Both the position numbers and the translations under genes were made by a program. Shown here piece after piece: positions 28,285 to 37,186 of a stretch of DNA of 64,000 nucleotides. The notes under the pieces are model-generated. The model was given only the letters and a program-made list of their open reading frames with translations. It was not told where the DNA came from and searched no databases. Within the stretch, counting starts at the first letter, position 1, and every line of letters starts with the position of its first letter. Origin of the DNA: Bacteroidales bacterium (GTDB lineage Bacteria > Bacteroidota > Bacteroidia > Bacteroidales > F082); contig JAFSJF010000037.1 in NCBI GenBank assembly GCA_017439405.1, positions 81,023-145,022 on the forward strand. Reading direction: 5' to 3'.

Positions 28285-30063
28285 ATGAAGAGAATTACCT
28301 TAATCACGATGTTGCTGGCCTTCGCCATCCAAGCGAGTGCATACCATTGGGAAGTGAACCCGCACCAGTGGGCTTACTCGATGACGGTGGCGGGTGTCGT
28401 TGCGCTTGACGGCGTTGAGCAGACGACGGCCAGCCTGGAGGTCGGCGCGTTTTGCGGCGAGGAGTGCCGAGGGCGCGAAATGCCGATCTACGTTCCCGAA
28501 CTGGACCGCTACCTGCTGTTTCTCGACCTTTACGGCGAGAATGGCGACACGCTCAGTTTCCGCATCTATGACCACGACCTCGGCGAGGCGCTTGACCTGA
28601 CTTGCCCCAACACAATGGTTTTCAGCGAGAACGGAGCCTTTGGCACCTTAATGGTTCCCTACGTGTTTGACTTTTTGAGCTCATACGCCATCACTGCGAC
28701 CGCCAATCCCGAAGCGGGCGGCACGGTGGATGGCGCAGGCACTTACCTCCACGGAGAGACAGCCATCTTGACCGCCACGGCTAACACGGGCTATACCTTT
28801 ATTAATTGGACGAAGGATGGTGAGGAGGTCTCGACTGAGGCCACCTACACCTTCACCGTGACGGAAGCTTCAACTTTCGTGGCGAACTTCGAGCTTACCG
28901 CCATTACCCAGACAGTGACCCTCAGCGCAGGCTGGAACTGGTGGAGCGGCTGCATCGAGCTTGACGGCAACAGCCTCCAAAGCCTTGAAGACGGTCTCGG
29001 CACCAACGGCCTGATGATCAAGTCGCAGAACGACGGCTACGCCTCCTATTTGGCGGGCTTCGGCTGGTACGGTTCGCTGTCGGGTGTCAACAACGAGTCG
29101 ATGTACCAGGTGAGGGCTGCCGCAGGCTGCACGCTGGAGCTGACGGGGCCAGCCGTCCGTCCCGCCGACCATCCCATCACGCTGGTCACCGGCTGGAACT
29201 GGATTGGCTATCCCTCGACTGTGAGCATTGGCATTGCCGAGGCCTTGTCGGGCATCACGCCTCAGAACGGCGACATGCTGAAGTCGCAGAACGACGGCTA
29301 CGCCTCGTATCTGGAAGGCTTCGGTTGGTACGGCTCGCTCAACACCTTGCAGCCCGGCATGGGCCTGATGTACAAGTCGAACAACGCCAGCACGGTCACG
29401 CTCGTCTATTCCGGCAATGGGACAAGGACCGACCTCATGGCCAACCAAACGACAGACAATAACCATTGGCAACCCAACTTGAACGCCTATCCCGACAACA
29501 TGAGCGTGATGGCCGTCATTGAGCTTGACGGCGAGGAACTTGCCAGCGAGCGCTACGAGCTGGCTACCTTCGCCAACGGAGAGTGCCGCGGCAGCGCGAG
29601 GCTGCTCTACGTTGAACCTCTCAACCGCTACATGGCCTTCCTGACCGTGGCGGGAGACGAGGATGCCGAACTGTATTTCGGCCTCTATGACACCGAGACG
29701 GGTGCCGTAGAGACGCAAAATTTTGCGTCCCTGCAATACGAAACGAATGCCGTCGTGGGCAGCTTCGCCGAGCCTTACATCGTCAGTTTCCGCAGCACGA
29801 CGGGCGTGGACGAATGGGCTGGCAACCTGCAAGTCTTCCCGAATCCTGTGAAGAGAGGCCAAGCCGTCAGCCTCAGCCTTTCGGCTGAAGGAATCGGCGA
29901 GGTTCAGGTGGAAATCGTCAATGCCCTTGGCATGGTGGTGGAGACGTACGGACGTGCGTCTCTACAGGGAATCACCGCCCCGACGATGGCTGGCGTTTAC
30001 ACGCTGAGAATCACCGTGGAAGGCAATGGAACCGTCTTTAGGAAACTGGTGGTGAAAGAATAA
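28285..30063 (+). CDS. T9SS-sorted surface protein, short paralogue
   Basis: 592 residues, signal peptide MKRITLITMLLAFAIQASA. Module A (about 20-130; VGAFCGEECRGR), one InlB-type repeat (about 133-205), module B (about 213-375; GWNWWSGCIELDGN), a second module A (about 385-500; GECRGSARLLYVEPLNRYMAFL) and a T9SS type A sorting domain (about 515-592; LQVFPNPVKRGQ to VFRKLVVKE). It is a cut-down version of the preceding protein, and its last 400 residues are very close to those of the 8423-11674 protein, suggesting recent duplication or gene conversion. Two in-frame palindromes. Confidence 0.9.
   Translation: MKRITLITMLLAFAIQASAYHWEVNPHQWAYSMTVAGVVALDGVEQTTASLEVGAFCGEECRGREMPIYVPELDRYLLFLDLYGENGDTLSFRIYDHDLGEALDLTCPNTMVFSENGAFGTLMVPYVFDFLSSYAITATANPEAGGTVDGAGTYLHGETAILTATANTGYTFINWTKDGEEVSTEATYTFTVTEASTFVANFELTAITQTVTLSAGWNWWSGCIELDGNSLQSLEDGLGTNGLMIKSQNDGYASYLAGFGWYGSLSGVNNESMYQVRAAAGCTLELTGPAVRPADHPITLVTGWNWIGYPSTVSIGIAEALSGITPQNGDMLKSQNDGYASYLEGFGWYGSLNTLQPGMGLMYKSNNASTVTLVYSGNGTRTDLMANQTTDNNHWQPNLNAYPDNMSVMAVIELDGEELASERYELATFANGECRGSARLLYVEPLNRYMAFLTVAGDEDAELYFGLYDTETGAVETQNFASLQYETNAVVGSFAEPYIVSFRSTTGVDEWAGNLQVFPNPVKRGQAVSLSLSAEGIGEVQVEIVNALGMVVETYGRASLQGITAPTMAGVYTLRITVEGNGTVFRKLVVKE
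29707..29734. repeat. In-frame palindrome GTAGAGACGCAAAA/TTTTGCGTCCCTGC
   Basis: 14-base arms with two mismatches; encodes VETQNFASL. Same site and phase as 11318-11345. Confidence 0.88.
29938..29965. repeat. In-frame palindrome in sorting domain
   Basis: GTGGAGACGTACG with CGTGCGTCTCTAC, two mismatches; encodes VETYGRASL. Equivalent position to 11555-11576. Confidence 0.82.
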
Positions 30064-30086
30064 GCACTCCGCATTCAAAAAATTCC

Positions 30087-30094
30087 TACTTTTG
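30087..30094 (+). promoter_or_regulatory. -7 promoter box directly before the lipoprotein ATG
   Basis: TACTTTTG; only CACC separates it from the ATG at 30099, which would give a leaderless or near-leaderless transcript. Confidence 0.55.
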
Positions 30095-30131
30095 CACCAT
30101 GATTGGCAGAAAAAATCATGGTGCTTTTTTT
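30095..30131 (+). terminator. Hairpin with T-run overlapping the 5' end of the lipoprotein gene
   Basis: CACCATGATT (30095-30104) pairs perfectly with AATCATGGTG (30114-30123), then C and seven Ts. It has the form of an intrinsic terminator for the upstream T9SS gene, yet it covers the ATG of the next gene. Confidence 0.6.
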
Positions 30132-31922
30132 GTCGGCATGGTGCTTGCGGCCTTGCTGCTGCAACGTTGCGCCAATGCCGTGGCTCCCACGGGCGGGCCT
30201 AAAGACGAAAGGCCGCCAGTGGTGGTCGAAGCCGTACCCGAAAACCGCAGCACCGACTTCGGCGGACGAAGGATAGAAATCACCTTCGATGAATACATCA
30301 CCCTCGAAAACGCCAACCAGAACGTGCTCATCTCGCCGCCTTTGGCCACCAAGCCCGACATCAAGCTACACAATAAGACGCTGGTTATCAAGTTTAAGGA
30401 ATCACTACAGCCCAACACGACCTACACCATCGATTTCGGCGAGTCCATCAAGGACCTGCACGAGGGCAACCTGTTCAAGGACTATGTTTACACTTTCTCC
30501 ACAGGGCAGTGGGTGGACACGCTCTCCATTGCGGGCAAGGTGCTTTATGCGGAGGACAAGAAACCCGTCGAAAACACCTATGTTTCCTTGTATTCCGCCG
30601 ACTGCGACAGCCTTGACTCGCTACCCATGACCGTCGCACCCAACTACATCACCAAGACCGACAAGGAAGGCCGTTTCCGCTTCTCGGGCCTGGCCGACAA
30701 GAAATACCTTGTTTTTGCCCTCAAAGACGTGAACTCCAATCTCTATTTCGACCTGCCCAACGAGGAAGTGGCGTTTTTGGACACCCTCGTTCCATCCTCC
30801 TATCCTTGGTCGCCGCCACCCGCGCAGCCTGTGGATTCCTTGGCTCTTGACAGCCTCGTTTCGGCTACGGATTCCCTTGTCGTCATGCCCGCAGACAGCC
30901 TCACAGCCCTGCCAAAGGATTCATTGCTTGATTTGCCGCAAGTTATTGTCCCTCAGCGTGTTTTCGACCAAAACGCGCTCAACCTCACCTTGTATATGTT
31001 CACCGAAGTGGACTCCACGCAGGTGCTGTTGGAAAAGAAGCTCGTCGAGGATGGTTTGCTGCGCTTCGTGTTCCGCCATCCGGCCAAGGACGCAGTCATC
31101 ATGACCCCCGAGATGCTGCCCGACACCTTCAACCTCGTGACGATGCCCTCGGCCGATTTCGACACGGTGTGGTGGTACTTCACACCCAAGGTCAAGGACA
31201 GCCTTTGGGTATGTATCAAGCTCGACACGATTATCAGCGACTCATCGCGCTACAGCTTGAAATTCAAGGAACAAGGCCAACGCCGGGGGCAGCAGCCCGA
31301 GAAATTGAAAGTGAGCAACAACATCATCGGGCAAGGCGGCTTGATTCAAGGCGACAGCTTGATATTCAAGTTCTCCGAGCCGATAGTCCGCTACGAGATG
31401 AGCGACTCGGCCCTCTTCAAGCGCGATACCGTTTCCATTTTCGACAGGCTTGACTTCGAACCTGCCGACGAATACGGCCTGCGATACCGCCTCAAAGCAG
31501 GGATTGAGGACGGGGCCAACTATCATATCGACATCCCCGACTCGGTGTTTTTCGGCATACGAGGGCGGACCAACGGTCCCATCAAGGTTGACTTCCACCG
31601 CCTGAAAGACGATGAATATGGCAACATCTACATCACCGTCAGTCCACCAAAGGGCATGAAACAGGTCGTGGTGCAACTTACCGATGAGAGTTCTAAAGTT
31701 GTTCAGCAACAAGTGATTACAAAAAAACGCGAGGTGATGTTCGAGCATCTCATGCCCGCCAAATACAAACTCCGTGCCATCCTTGATGCCGATGGCAACG
31801 GCAAGTGGAGCACGGGCAACTACCATTGGCGCACCTTGCCCGAAACCATCCTCGAATACGAGACCCCGCTTGACCTGAAAGCCGGCTGGGACATTGACCT
31901 TGAGGATGCTTGGGAGCTATGA
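30099..31922 (+). CDS. Lipoprotein with bacterial Ig-like (Big_5) domain
   Basis: 607 residues; signal with a lipobox-like LLLQRC (Cys 24). Residues about 38-135 are a Big_5/SbsA Ig-like domain (PPVVVEAVPENRSTDFG, TYTIDFGESIKDLHEGN, YVYTFSTG); about 140-225 is a carboxypeptidase-regulatory-like beta-sandwich (VENTYVSLYSADCD, LADKKYLVFALKD); the remainder is a beta-rich region ending near LEDAWEL. This architecture is widespread in Bacteroidota as an outer-membrane lipoprotein of unknown role. An internal ATG at 30138 would clear the hairpin but leaves a signal without positive residues, so 30099 is preferred. Confidence 0.8.
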   Translation: MIGRKNHGAFFVGMVLAALLLQRCANAVAPTGGPKDERPPVVVEAVPENRSTDFGGRRIEITFDEYITLENANQNVLISPPLATKPDIKLHNKTLVIKFKESLQPNTTYTIDFGESIKDLHEGNLFKDYVYTFSTGQWVDTLSIAGKVLYAEDKKPVENTYVSLYSADCDSLDSLPMTVAPNYITKTDKEGRFRFSGLADKKYLVFALKDVNSNLYFDLPNEEVAFLDTLVPSSYPWSPPPAQPVDSLALDSLVSATDSLVVMPADSLTALPKDSLLDLPQVIVPQRVFDQNALNLTLYMFTEVDSTQVLLEKKLVEDGLLRFVFRHPAKDAVIMTPEMLPDTFNLVTMPSADFDTVWWYFTPKVKDSLWVCIKLDTIISDSSRYSLKFKEQGQRRGQQPEKLKVSNNIIGQGGLIQGDSLIFKFSEPIVRYEMSDSALFKRDTVSIFDRLDFEPADEYGLRYRLKAGIEDGANYHIDIPDSVFFGIRGRTNGPIKVDFHRLKDDEYGNIYITVSPPKGMKQVVVQLTDESSKVVQQQVITKKREVMFEHLMPAKYKLRAILDADGNGKWSTGNYHWRTLPETILEYETPLDLKAGWDIDLEDAWEL

Positions 31923-32002
31923 CACCTTATGCGGTTCGTTCCGCGCCAGCACATCAATCATATCCTCGGTTTTGGCACAGCGTCGCCTTTCCATGGAAAG
32001 TG

Positions 32003-33634
32003 TTATACATATAACTCCGTAAATCCAAACCGCACCCCGTCAAACAGCCCTCGGTCGCTGATCTTCAACTCTGGGATGACCAGCAGCGACATGAAAGACA
32101 AGGTCATAAATGGTGCATAAAGAGTTGAACCCAAGCGTTTTGCCAAGGCATCGACATTTTCGTAGGCGGCGGCCACTTCGTAGCCGTCCTCGTTGCTCAT
32201 CAGTCCGGCCACGGGCAACGGCACGGCCATCATTTCGGTGTTGCAATAGGCTGTCACGCCGCCCTTGTGCTCGATGAGCAAGTTGATGGCATGAAGGATG
32301 TCGTTGTCCGTAACGCCCACGGCCACAAGGTTATGGCTGTCGTGGGCCACGCTCGAAGCCAGCGCACCTCGTTTCAAGCCGAAGCCTTTGATGAAAGCCA
32401 CAACAGGCGTATAGGGCTGGTAGCGGTTGACGACCACCATTTTCAAGATGTCGCGCTCCACATCGCTGACGATGCCTCCGTTCTCTACCTTGGGTTCGGC
32501 GGGGAAACACTTGGTAATCAACTGACCATCAAAGCATTCTATCACCTTGATCCTTCTTCCTTCATCAGAGACGAAGAGGTCTTGAGCATACAAGTAGGGG
32601 CGTTCGAAAAAGTTGGGTTTGGAGGTTTCCTTGTACTTGATGTTTGATACACCGTTTTCGGCCACCAACACACCTTTTATATAGGTTTGCCGTGCCACGG
32701 GATGCCTTAGGTCGTCCACCACGATGAAGTCGGCATCGTCGCCAGGCTGGAGCAGTCCGACGTCGAGCTTGTAGTGACGGACGGCGTTCAGCGATGCGGC
32801 TTTCAGCACGTCAAACACGTTGTAACCCAATTCGATGGAACGACACACCAATTCTTCGATATGGCCTTTCACCAATTCATCGGGGTGTTTGTCGTCGGAG
32901 CAGAACATCAGTTTGTCGGGATGGGTTTCCATCAGTGGAATCAAGGCTTTGAAGTTCTTGGCCGCGCTGCCTTCGCGGATGAGGATTTTCATGCCGAGGC
33001 CAATCTTTTCCAAAGCGCCATCCATTCTGAAGCACTCATGGTCGGTGCTGATGCCCATGCCGACATACTTCCGCAAGGCTTCGCCCGTGACTGCCGGCGC
33101 GTGTCCGTCGATGGGCTTGCCGTATTTCTTCGCGGCTGCAATCTTGGCCATGATTTCAGGGTCGCCGTTGATGACGCCTGGGTAGTTCATCATCTCGGAG
33201 AGGTAATGGATGTCGGGCGAGGCGAGCAGGCTTTCCACGGTCTTTGCGTCAAGGGTGGCGCCAGCCGTCTCGAAAGGTGTGGACGGAACGCAGCTTGGCG
33301 CACCGAAGAAGAACTTGAACGGCACCTTCCTGCCGTTGGAAATCATGTAGTTGACACCGTCAACACCAAGCACGTTGGCGATTTCGTGCGGGTCGCTGAC
33401 GGTGGCCACCGTGCCGTGGCAGGTCGCCAACCTTGCAAACTCCGACGGCACGAGCATCGAGCTTTCGATGTGTACATGCGCATCGACGAAACCTGGCATG
33501 ATGAAGCGCGTGTTGCCCACGGGCTGTTCTTCAATCCGACTGATTTTGCCATCCCTAACGACGACCACACCCGAGATAATCCTTGAATTGACGAGGTCCA
33601 CAATCTGACCTCCGATAGTGAAGTTGTTGTCCAT
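32003..33634 (-). CDS. ade: Adenine deaminase
   Basis: 543 residues, amidohydrolase superfamily. Converts adenine to hypoxanthine and ammonia in purine salvage. Metal-binding motif PGFVDAHVHIESS (about 46-58), DPHEIANVLG, the DGHAPAV motif with second-shell metal ligands, FCSDDKHPDE, and the C-terminal Ade domain (RGALASSVAHDSHNLVAVG) are all present. Terminal region about 30 residues shorter than B. subtilis AdeC, within family range. Monocistronic; -7 box on the minus strand only about 20 bases before the ATG. The nearby PfkB kinase and amn gene also belong to purine metabolism, but not in the same operon. Confidence 0.95.
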   Translation of the reverse strand: MDNNFTIGGQIVDLVNSRIISGVVVVRDGKISRIEEQPVGNTRFIMPGFVDAHVHIESSMLVPSEFARLATCHGTVATVSDPHEIANVLGVDGVNYMISNGRKVPFKFFFGAPSCVPSTPFETAGATLDAKTVESLLASPDIHYLSEMMNYPGVINGDPEIMAKIAAAKKYGKPIDGHAPAVTGEALRKYVGMGISTDHECFRMDGALEKIGLGMKILIREGSAAKNFKALIPLMETHPDKLMFCSDDKHPDELVKGHIEELVCRSIELGYNVFDVLKAASLNAVRHYKLDVGLLQPGDDADFIVVDDLRHPVARQTYIKGVLVAENGVSNIKYKETSKPNFFERPYLYAQDLFVSDEGRRIKVIECFDGQLITKCFPAEPKVENGGIVSDVERDILKMVVVNRYQPYTPVVAFIKGFGLKRGALASSVAHDSHNLVAVGVTDNDILHAINLLIEHKGGVTAYCNTEMMAVPLPVAGLMSNEDGYEVAAAYENVDALAKRLGSTLYAPFMTLSFMSLLVIPELKISDRGLFDGVRFGFTELYV

Positions 33635-33654
33635 GACAAGTGGTTTTTGTGCTG

Positions 33655-33662
33655 CAAAAATA
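33655..33662 (-). promoter_or_regulatory. -7 promoter box for ade
   Basis: TATTTTTG on the minus strand; directly abuts the terminator of the EF-G-like gene. Confidence 0.6.
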
Positions 33663-33664
33663 AT

Positions 33665-33694
33665 AAAAACCCCGCCACGGGATCCGCAGCGGGG
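33665..33694 (-). terminator. Intrinsic terminator of the EF-G-like gene
   Basis: CCCCGC/GCGGGG stem (33670-33675 with 33689-33694), inner GGATCC palindrome, then a T-run on the minus strand (33665-33669). 28 bases after the stop codon. Confidence 0.75.
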
Positions 33695-33722
33695 AAAAAG
33701 CTTATGATGATGAAAAGAACAA

Positions 33723-35858
33723 TTACTCTTCTTCTTTCTGGCTCTCTTCGTACTCCTTCAGCAGGCGGTTCTGAACGTCGGTGGGCACTTGCTGATATTC
33801 AGCGTATTTCATCGTGAAAGTGCCACGGCCGGAGGTCAGCGAGCTGAGGGTGGTCGAATAGCGATCCATCTCGGCCAACGGCACCTTGGCGTGGATGGTC
33901 TGGTAGTTGTGGTCGCTGTCCATTCCCATGACGATGGCGCGGCGGCCTTGCAGGTCGGTCATCACCGAACCCATGAGGTCAGCAGGCATGCGCACGTCAA
34001 GGTCGTAGATGGGTTCCATGATCTTCGGGCCGGCGTTCTTAAAGGCGGCGCTGAAGGCCATGCGACCGGCAATCTTGAAGGCCATTTCGTTGGAATCGAC
34101 CGGATGCATCTTGCCATCGTAGATATAGACAATGATGTCGCGGGCATACGAACCCGTCAGCGGACCCTGCTCCAAACGCTCGTTGACGCCCTTCAGGATG
34201 GCGGGCATGAAGCGGGCATCGATGGCGCCGCCGACGACGCAGTTGGCGAAGATGAGCTTGCCGCCCCAAGGAAGTTCGTATTCTTGCTTGTCGCGCACCT
34301 GCAGTTCGCTCGGGTCGGTGTAGCCCTCGAAGTAAGGGGCCAGTTGCATGTGCACCTCACCGAACTGGCCGCTGCCGCCCGACTGCTTCTTGTGGCGGTA
34401 GCTTGCGTTGGCGCTCTTGGTGATGGTCTCGCGATACGGAATCTTGGGAGTCATGGTCTCGATGGCAATCTTATAGATGTTGTCGAAGTACCATTTCAGG
34501 GTGTTGAAGTGGTATTCGCCTTGGCATTGCAGGATGTTCTGGCGCAATTCGCGCGACATGCCGCTGATCACTGTCGGGTCGGTCTTGTGCATGTCGTTAA
34601 GGATGCTGCCGAGTTTTTCGTCTTCCTGCGAGTTTTGGGCCTTGATGGCGATGGTGAAGATTGGAGTCGGGAAGGGAATCTCCTCGAAGATGGCTTCAGC
34701 GGCCTTGGCATCGGCCAAGGTGTCGCCGATGCGACCGTCCTTCAGCTTGATGGTGCAGATGATGTCGCCGGCGTTGGCCTTCTCGACTTCCTCGCGGTTT
34801 TTGCCCTTGAAGACGAGTAGCTGTGACAAGCGTTCCTTGTTGCCCGTGCGCGGGTTGATGAGGTCTTGGCTCTTGACGACGGAGCCGCCATAGACGCGCA
34901 TCCAGGCCACGTCGCCGAGGTTCTGCTCGGTGGTCACCTTGAAGATGAACAGGGCGGTCGGGTCGTCGTTGCTGTTGTGGAACTCCTGTCCGTTCTTGGC
35001 TTTGATGGCCGGCATGTCGGCGGGCGACGGGCAGGCGTTGACGAGGAAGTCCATCAAGCGGGTCACGCCCACGCCGCGTTTGGCAGCACCGCAAAGCACG
35101 GGGAACATCTCACGGTTGACGATGCCCAAGTGAATGCCGCGTTCCATGTCCTCTTCGCTCAGGGTCATCTCTTCGAAGAACTTCTCCATCAGGGCTTCTT
35201 CGCCTTCGGCGGCGTGTTCGATGAGGTTGTTGTGAAGCTCCTCGGCTTTGGCCATCTCGGCTGCGGGGATGTCCTGGATTTCGGGGGCGCCGTTGCCGTT
35301 CTTGAAGACGAGCATCTTCATCATGATCAAGTCGATGACGGCGTTGAAGTCCTCACCGGCATTGACGGGGTATTGGATGGGCGTCACCTTGTCGCCAAAG
35401 TATTCCTTCATTTGGTTGATGGTGTTGTCGAAGTTGGCGTTCGAGTGGTCGAGTTGGTTCATGAAGAACACGACTGGCTTATTCGTGTTGGCGGCATGGC
35501 GCCAGGCGTTCTCGGTGGTGGCTTCCACGCCCGACTGCGCGTTGATGGTGCAGACGGCCATGTCGGCTGCATAGAGGCAACTGACGATGTCGCCTGAGAA
35601 GTCGCTGAAACCAGGAGTGTCCAAGATGTTGATTTTCTTGTCGTTGTAGAGCGTGTACATCATGGAGGCATTCACCGAAATCTGGCGCTCCATTTCGATT
35701 TGGCGGTAGTCTGACACGGTGTTTTTCTCATCGGTGCTACCTTTTCTGTTGATGAGCTTGCCTTCGAAGAGCATGTTCTCGGCAAGGGTGGTCTTACCCG
35801 ACTTTGCTGCGCCGATGAGGGCAACGTTGCGGATGTCTTTTGTCTGGAATTCCTTCAT
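33723..35858 (-). CDS. Elongation factor G paralogue (EF-G2-like)
   Basis: 711 residues with the full five-domain EF-G layout, but the GTPase signatures differ from canonical EF-G: the P-loop reads GAAKSGKTT instead of GHIDHGKTT, switch II reads DTPGFSDF instead of DTPGHVDF so the catalytic His is lost, and the guanine-specificity motif reads NQLDH instead of NKMDR. Bacteroides species carry an EF-G paralogue (EF-G2) reported to support translation without GTP hydrolysis under carbon limitation; this protein fits that type. Domain IV (residues about 480-600) is intact (YRHKKQSGGSGQFGEVHMQL). Monocistronic with its own promoter and terminator. Confidence 0.88.
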   Translation of the reverse strand: MKEFQTKDIRNVALIGAAKSGKTTLAENMLFEGKLINRKGSTDEKNTVSDYRQIEMERQISVNASMMYTLYNDKKINILDTPGFSDFSGDIVSCLYAADMAVCTINAQSGVEATTENAWRHAANTNKPVVFFMNQLDHSNANFDNTINQMKEYFGDKVTPIQYPVNAGEDFNAVIDLIMMKMLVFKNGNGAPEIQDIPAAEMAKAEELHNNLIEHAAEGEEALMEKFFEEMTLSEEDMERGIHLGIVNREMFPVLCGAAKRGVGVTRLMDFLVNACPSPADMPAIKAKNGQEFHNSNDDPTALFIFKVTTEQNLGDVAWMRVYGGSVVKSQDLINPRTGNKERLSQLLVFKGKNREEVEKANAGDIICTIKLKDGRIGDTLADAKAAEAIFEEIPFPTPIFTIAIKAQNSQEDEKLGSILNDMHKTDPTVISGMSRELRQNILQCQGEYHFNTLKWYFDNIYKIAIETMTPKIPYRETITKSANASYRHKKQSGGSGQFGEVHMQLAPYFEGYTDPSELQVRDKQEYELPWGGKLIFANCVVGGAIDARFMPAILKGVNERLEQGPLTGSYARDIIVYIYDGKMHPVDSNEMAFKIAGRMAFSAAFKNAGPKIMEPIYDLDVRMPADLMGSVMTDLQGRRAIVMGMDSDHNYQTIHAKVPLAEMDRYSTTLSSLTSGRGTFTMKYAEYQQVPTDVQNRLLKEYEESQKEEE

Positions 35859-35915
35859 TTTATCTAATTAGCTAATTATTAAATATTTAATTTTCGCGAA
35901 AAATATAAGTGGGCG

Positions 35916-35923
35916 CAAAGGTA
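35916..35923 (-). promoter_or_regulatory. -7 promoter box for EF-G-like gene
   Basis: TACCTTTG on the minus strand, 57 bases before the ATG; AT-rich leader between. Confidence 0.6.
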
Positions 35924-35953
35924 CGAAAAAAAGCGTTTGCTCCACCTAATTAA

Positions 35954-36928
35954 TTATAATTTTGCCATTGTGTCGTAGATTTTCTGCCAACGCACGTCGT
36001 CCATCTTGGCTCCAATCACCTCGATGATGTTTTTGGCCACGATTGCACCCATCATGCCGCATTTCTGCAACGGCTTGCCCTTGACAAGTCCGGCGAGGAA
36101 ACCGGCTGCCCACATGTCGCCTGCGCCTGTGGTATCGACCACATCGGCTTTCAATGGCGGCACGCAGACGGCTTCCTCGCTACGTTGGACGAAAGCTCCC
36201 TTGGCCCCCACTTTCACCACGGCGATTCGGCAACGCTCGGCGAGGAAGTGCAAGGCGGCTTCGGGTTCCATACTTGTCAAGGCCCTGGCTTCCTGTTCGT
36301 TGGCAAAAACGATGTCGATGTATTCATCGATAAGCTCCATCAGGAAGTCGCGGCTTTCCTCGACGACGTTGTAGCTGGCCAAGTCGATGGCGATGGCCAA
36401 CCCTTGCGCCTTGGCTGTGCTGATGGCTTTCTTCAGCATTTTGGGATTGGCCACCAAGTAGCCTTCCACATAGAAAAAGTCCCAGCCATCGAAAAGTTCG
36501 GGAAAGATGTCGTCGGGGCGCATTTCGGCAGCGGCTCCGAGGCAGGTGGCGAAGGTGCGCTCGCCATCGGGCGTGACAAGAGCCTGCACGCGGCCTGAAG
36601 GCGTGTCACTCTTCAGCAGCAGGGGCTTCACGTGGCTTTCGCTCATCTGTTTCTCGAAAAATCGTCCAACCTCGTCGTTTCCGACTTTGCTGAGGAAGCC
36701 GGTCTCAATGCCGAGTTTCGACAATCCGCTCATGGTATTGGCGGCCGATCCTCCCGAGGCCATTTGACTGCCGATGTGGGCTAGCTTTTCCCCTATTTTG
36801 ACGGAGGTTTGGGCATCGACATAGGTCATGCTTCCTTTGGGGAGGTTGAGTTCGTTGAGGAGGTTTTCGTCGGGGATTTGCGTTAGGATATCGACCAAGG
36901 CGCTTCCGATTCCAAGGATTCGTTTCAT
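35954..36928 (-). CDS. PfkB-family carbohydrate/adenosine kinase
   Basis: 324 residues. PfkB signatures: N-terminal Gly-Gly region ASGGSAANTMSGLSKLG (about 57-73) and C-terminal DTTGAGDMWAAGFL (about 258-271) with catalytic Asp in the GAGD motif. The arrangement resembles the adenosine kinase branch of the family that is widespread in Bacteroidota, and proximity to ade would suit purine salvage, but sugar substrates cannot be excluded. Own promoter (TACCTTTG). Confidence 0.82.
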   Translation of the reverse strand: MKRILGIGSALVDILTQIPDENLLNELNLPKGSMTYVDAQTSVKIGEKLAHIGSQMASGGSAANTMSGLSKLGIETGFLSKVGNDEVGRFFEKQMSESHVKPLLLKSDTPSGRVQALVTPDGERTFATCLGAAAEMRPDDIFPELFDGWDFFYVEGYLVANPKMLKKAISTAKAQGLAIAIDLASYNVVEESRDFLMELIDEYIDIVFANEQEARALTSMEPEAALHFLAERCRIAVVKVGAKGAFVQRSEEAVCVPPLKADVVDTTGAGDMWAAGFLAGLVKGKPLQKCGMMGAIVAKNIIEVIGAKMDDVRWQKIYDTMAKL

Positions 36929-36977
36929 AGGGAATTCAAAGATTAATGGTTAAGATTCAGGATTAACAAAGACTGTG

Positions 36978-36985
36978 CAAAGGTA
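36978..36985 (-). promoter_or_regulatory. -7 promoter box for PfkB kinase
   Basis: TACCTTTG on the minus strand, 49 bases before the ATG. Confidence 0.6.
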
Positions 36986-37002
36986 GTAAATAATTAGATT
37001 CC

Positions 37003-37021
37003 ATTCCCGCTGAGCGGGAAT
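37003..37021. repeat. Short palindrome ATTCCCGC/GCGGGAAT
   Basis: 8-bp arms (ATTCCCGC, GCGGGAAT) around TGAG in the gap between divergent kinase and tRNA-Asn; REP-like. Confidence 0.7.
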
Positions 37022-37119
37022 CCTTATCCTATTGTTGATTTTTTTACTTGATTATCAAGTTAATACAATAATTTTGACAAATTTTTTCGGAAAAAGATTG
37101 TCAGTTTCGGAAAAAGCCG

Positions 37120-37127
37120 TATCTTTG
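37120..37127 (+). promoter_or_regulatory. Promoter of tRNA-Asn
   Basis: TATCTTTG with TTG at 37098-37100, 19-base spacing: a full Bacteroidota consensus. Confidence 0.75.
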
Positions 37128-37186
37128 CAGCCGCAAATCGAAAGATTTAGCGTAGGTAAATCAGACAAGTTCTGTGACAAAGTGCA

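Noticed and set aside
32774-33586. Plus-strand open frame opposite adenine deaminase
   Set aside because: Antisense shadow of ade with no independent support.
33789-34820. Plus-strand open frame (343 codons) opposite the EF-G-like gene
   Set aside because: Antisense shadow; no start context and no recognisable protein.
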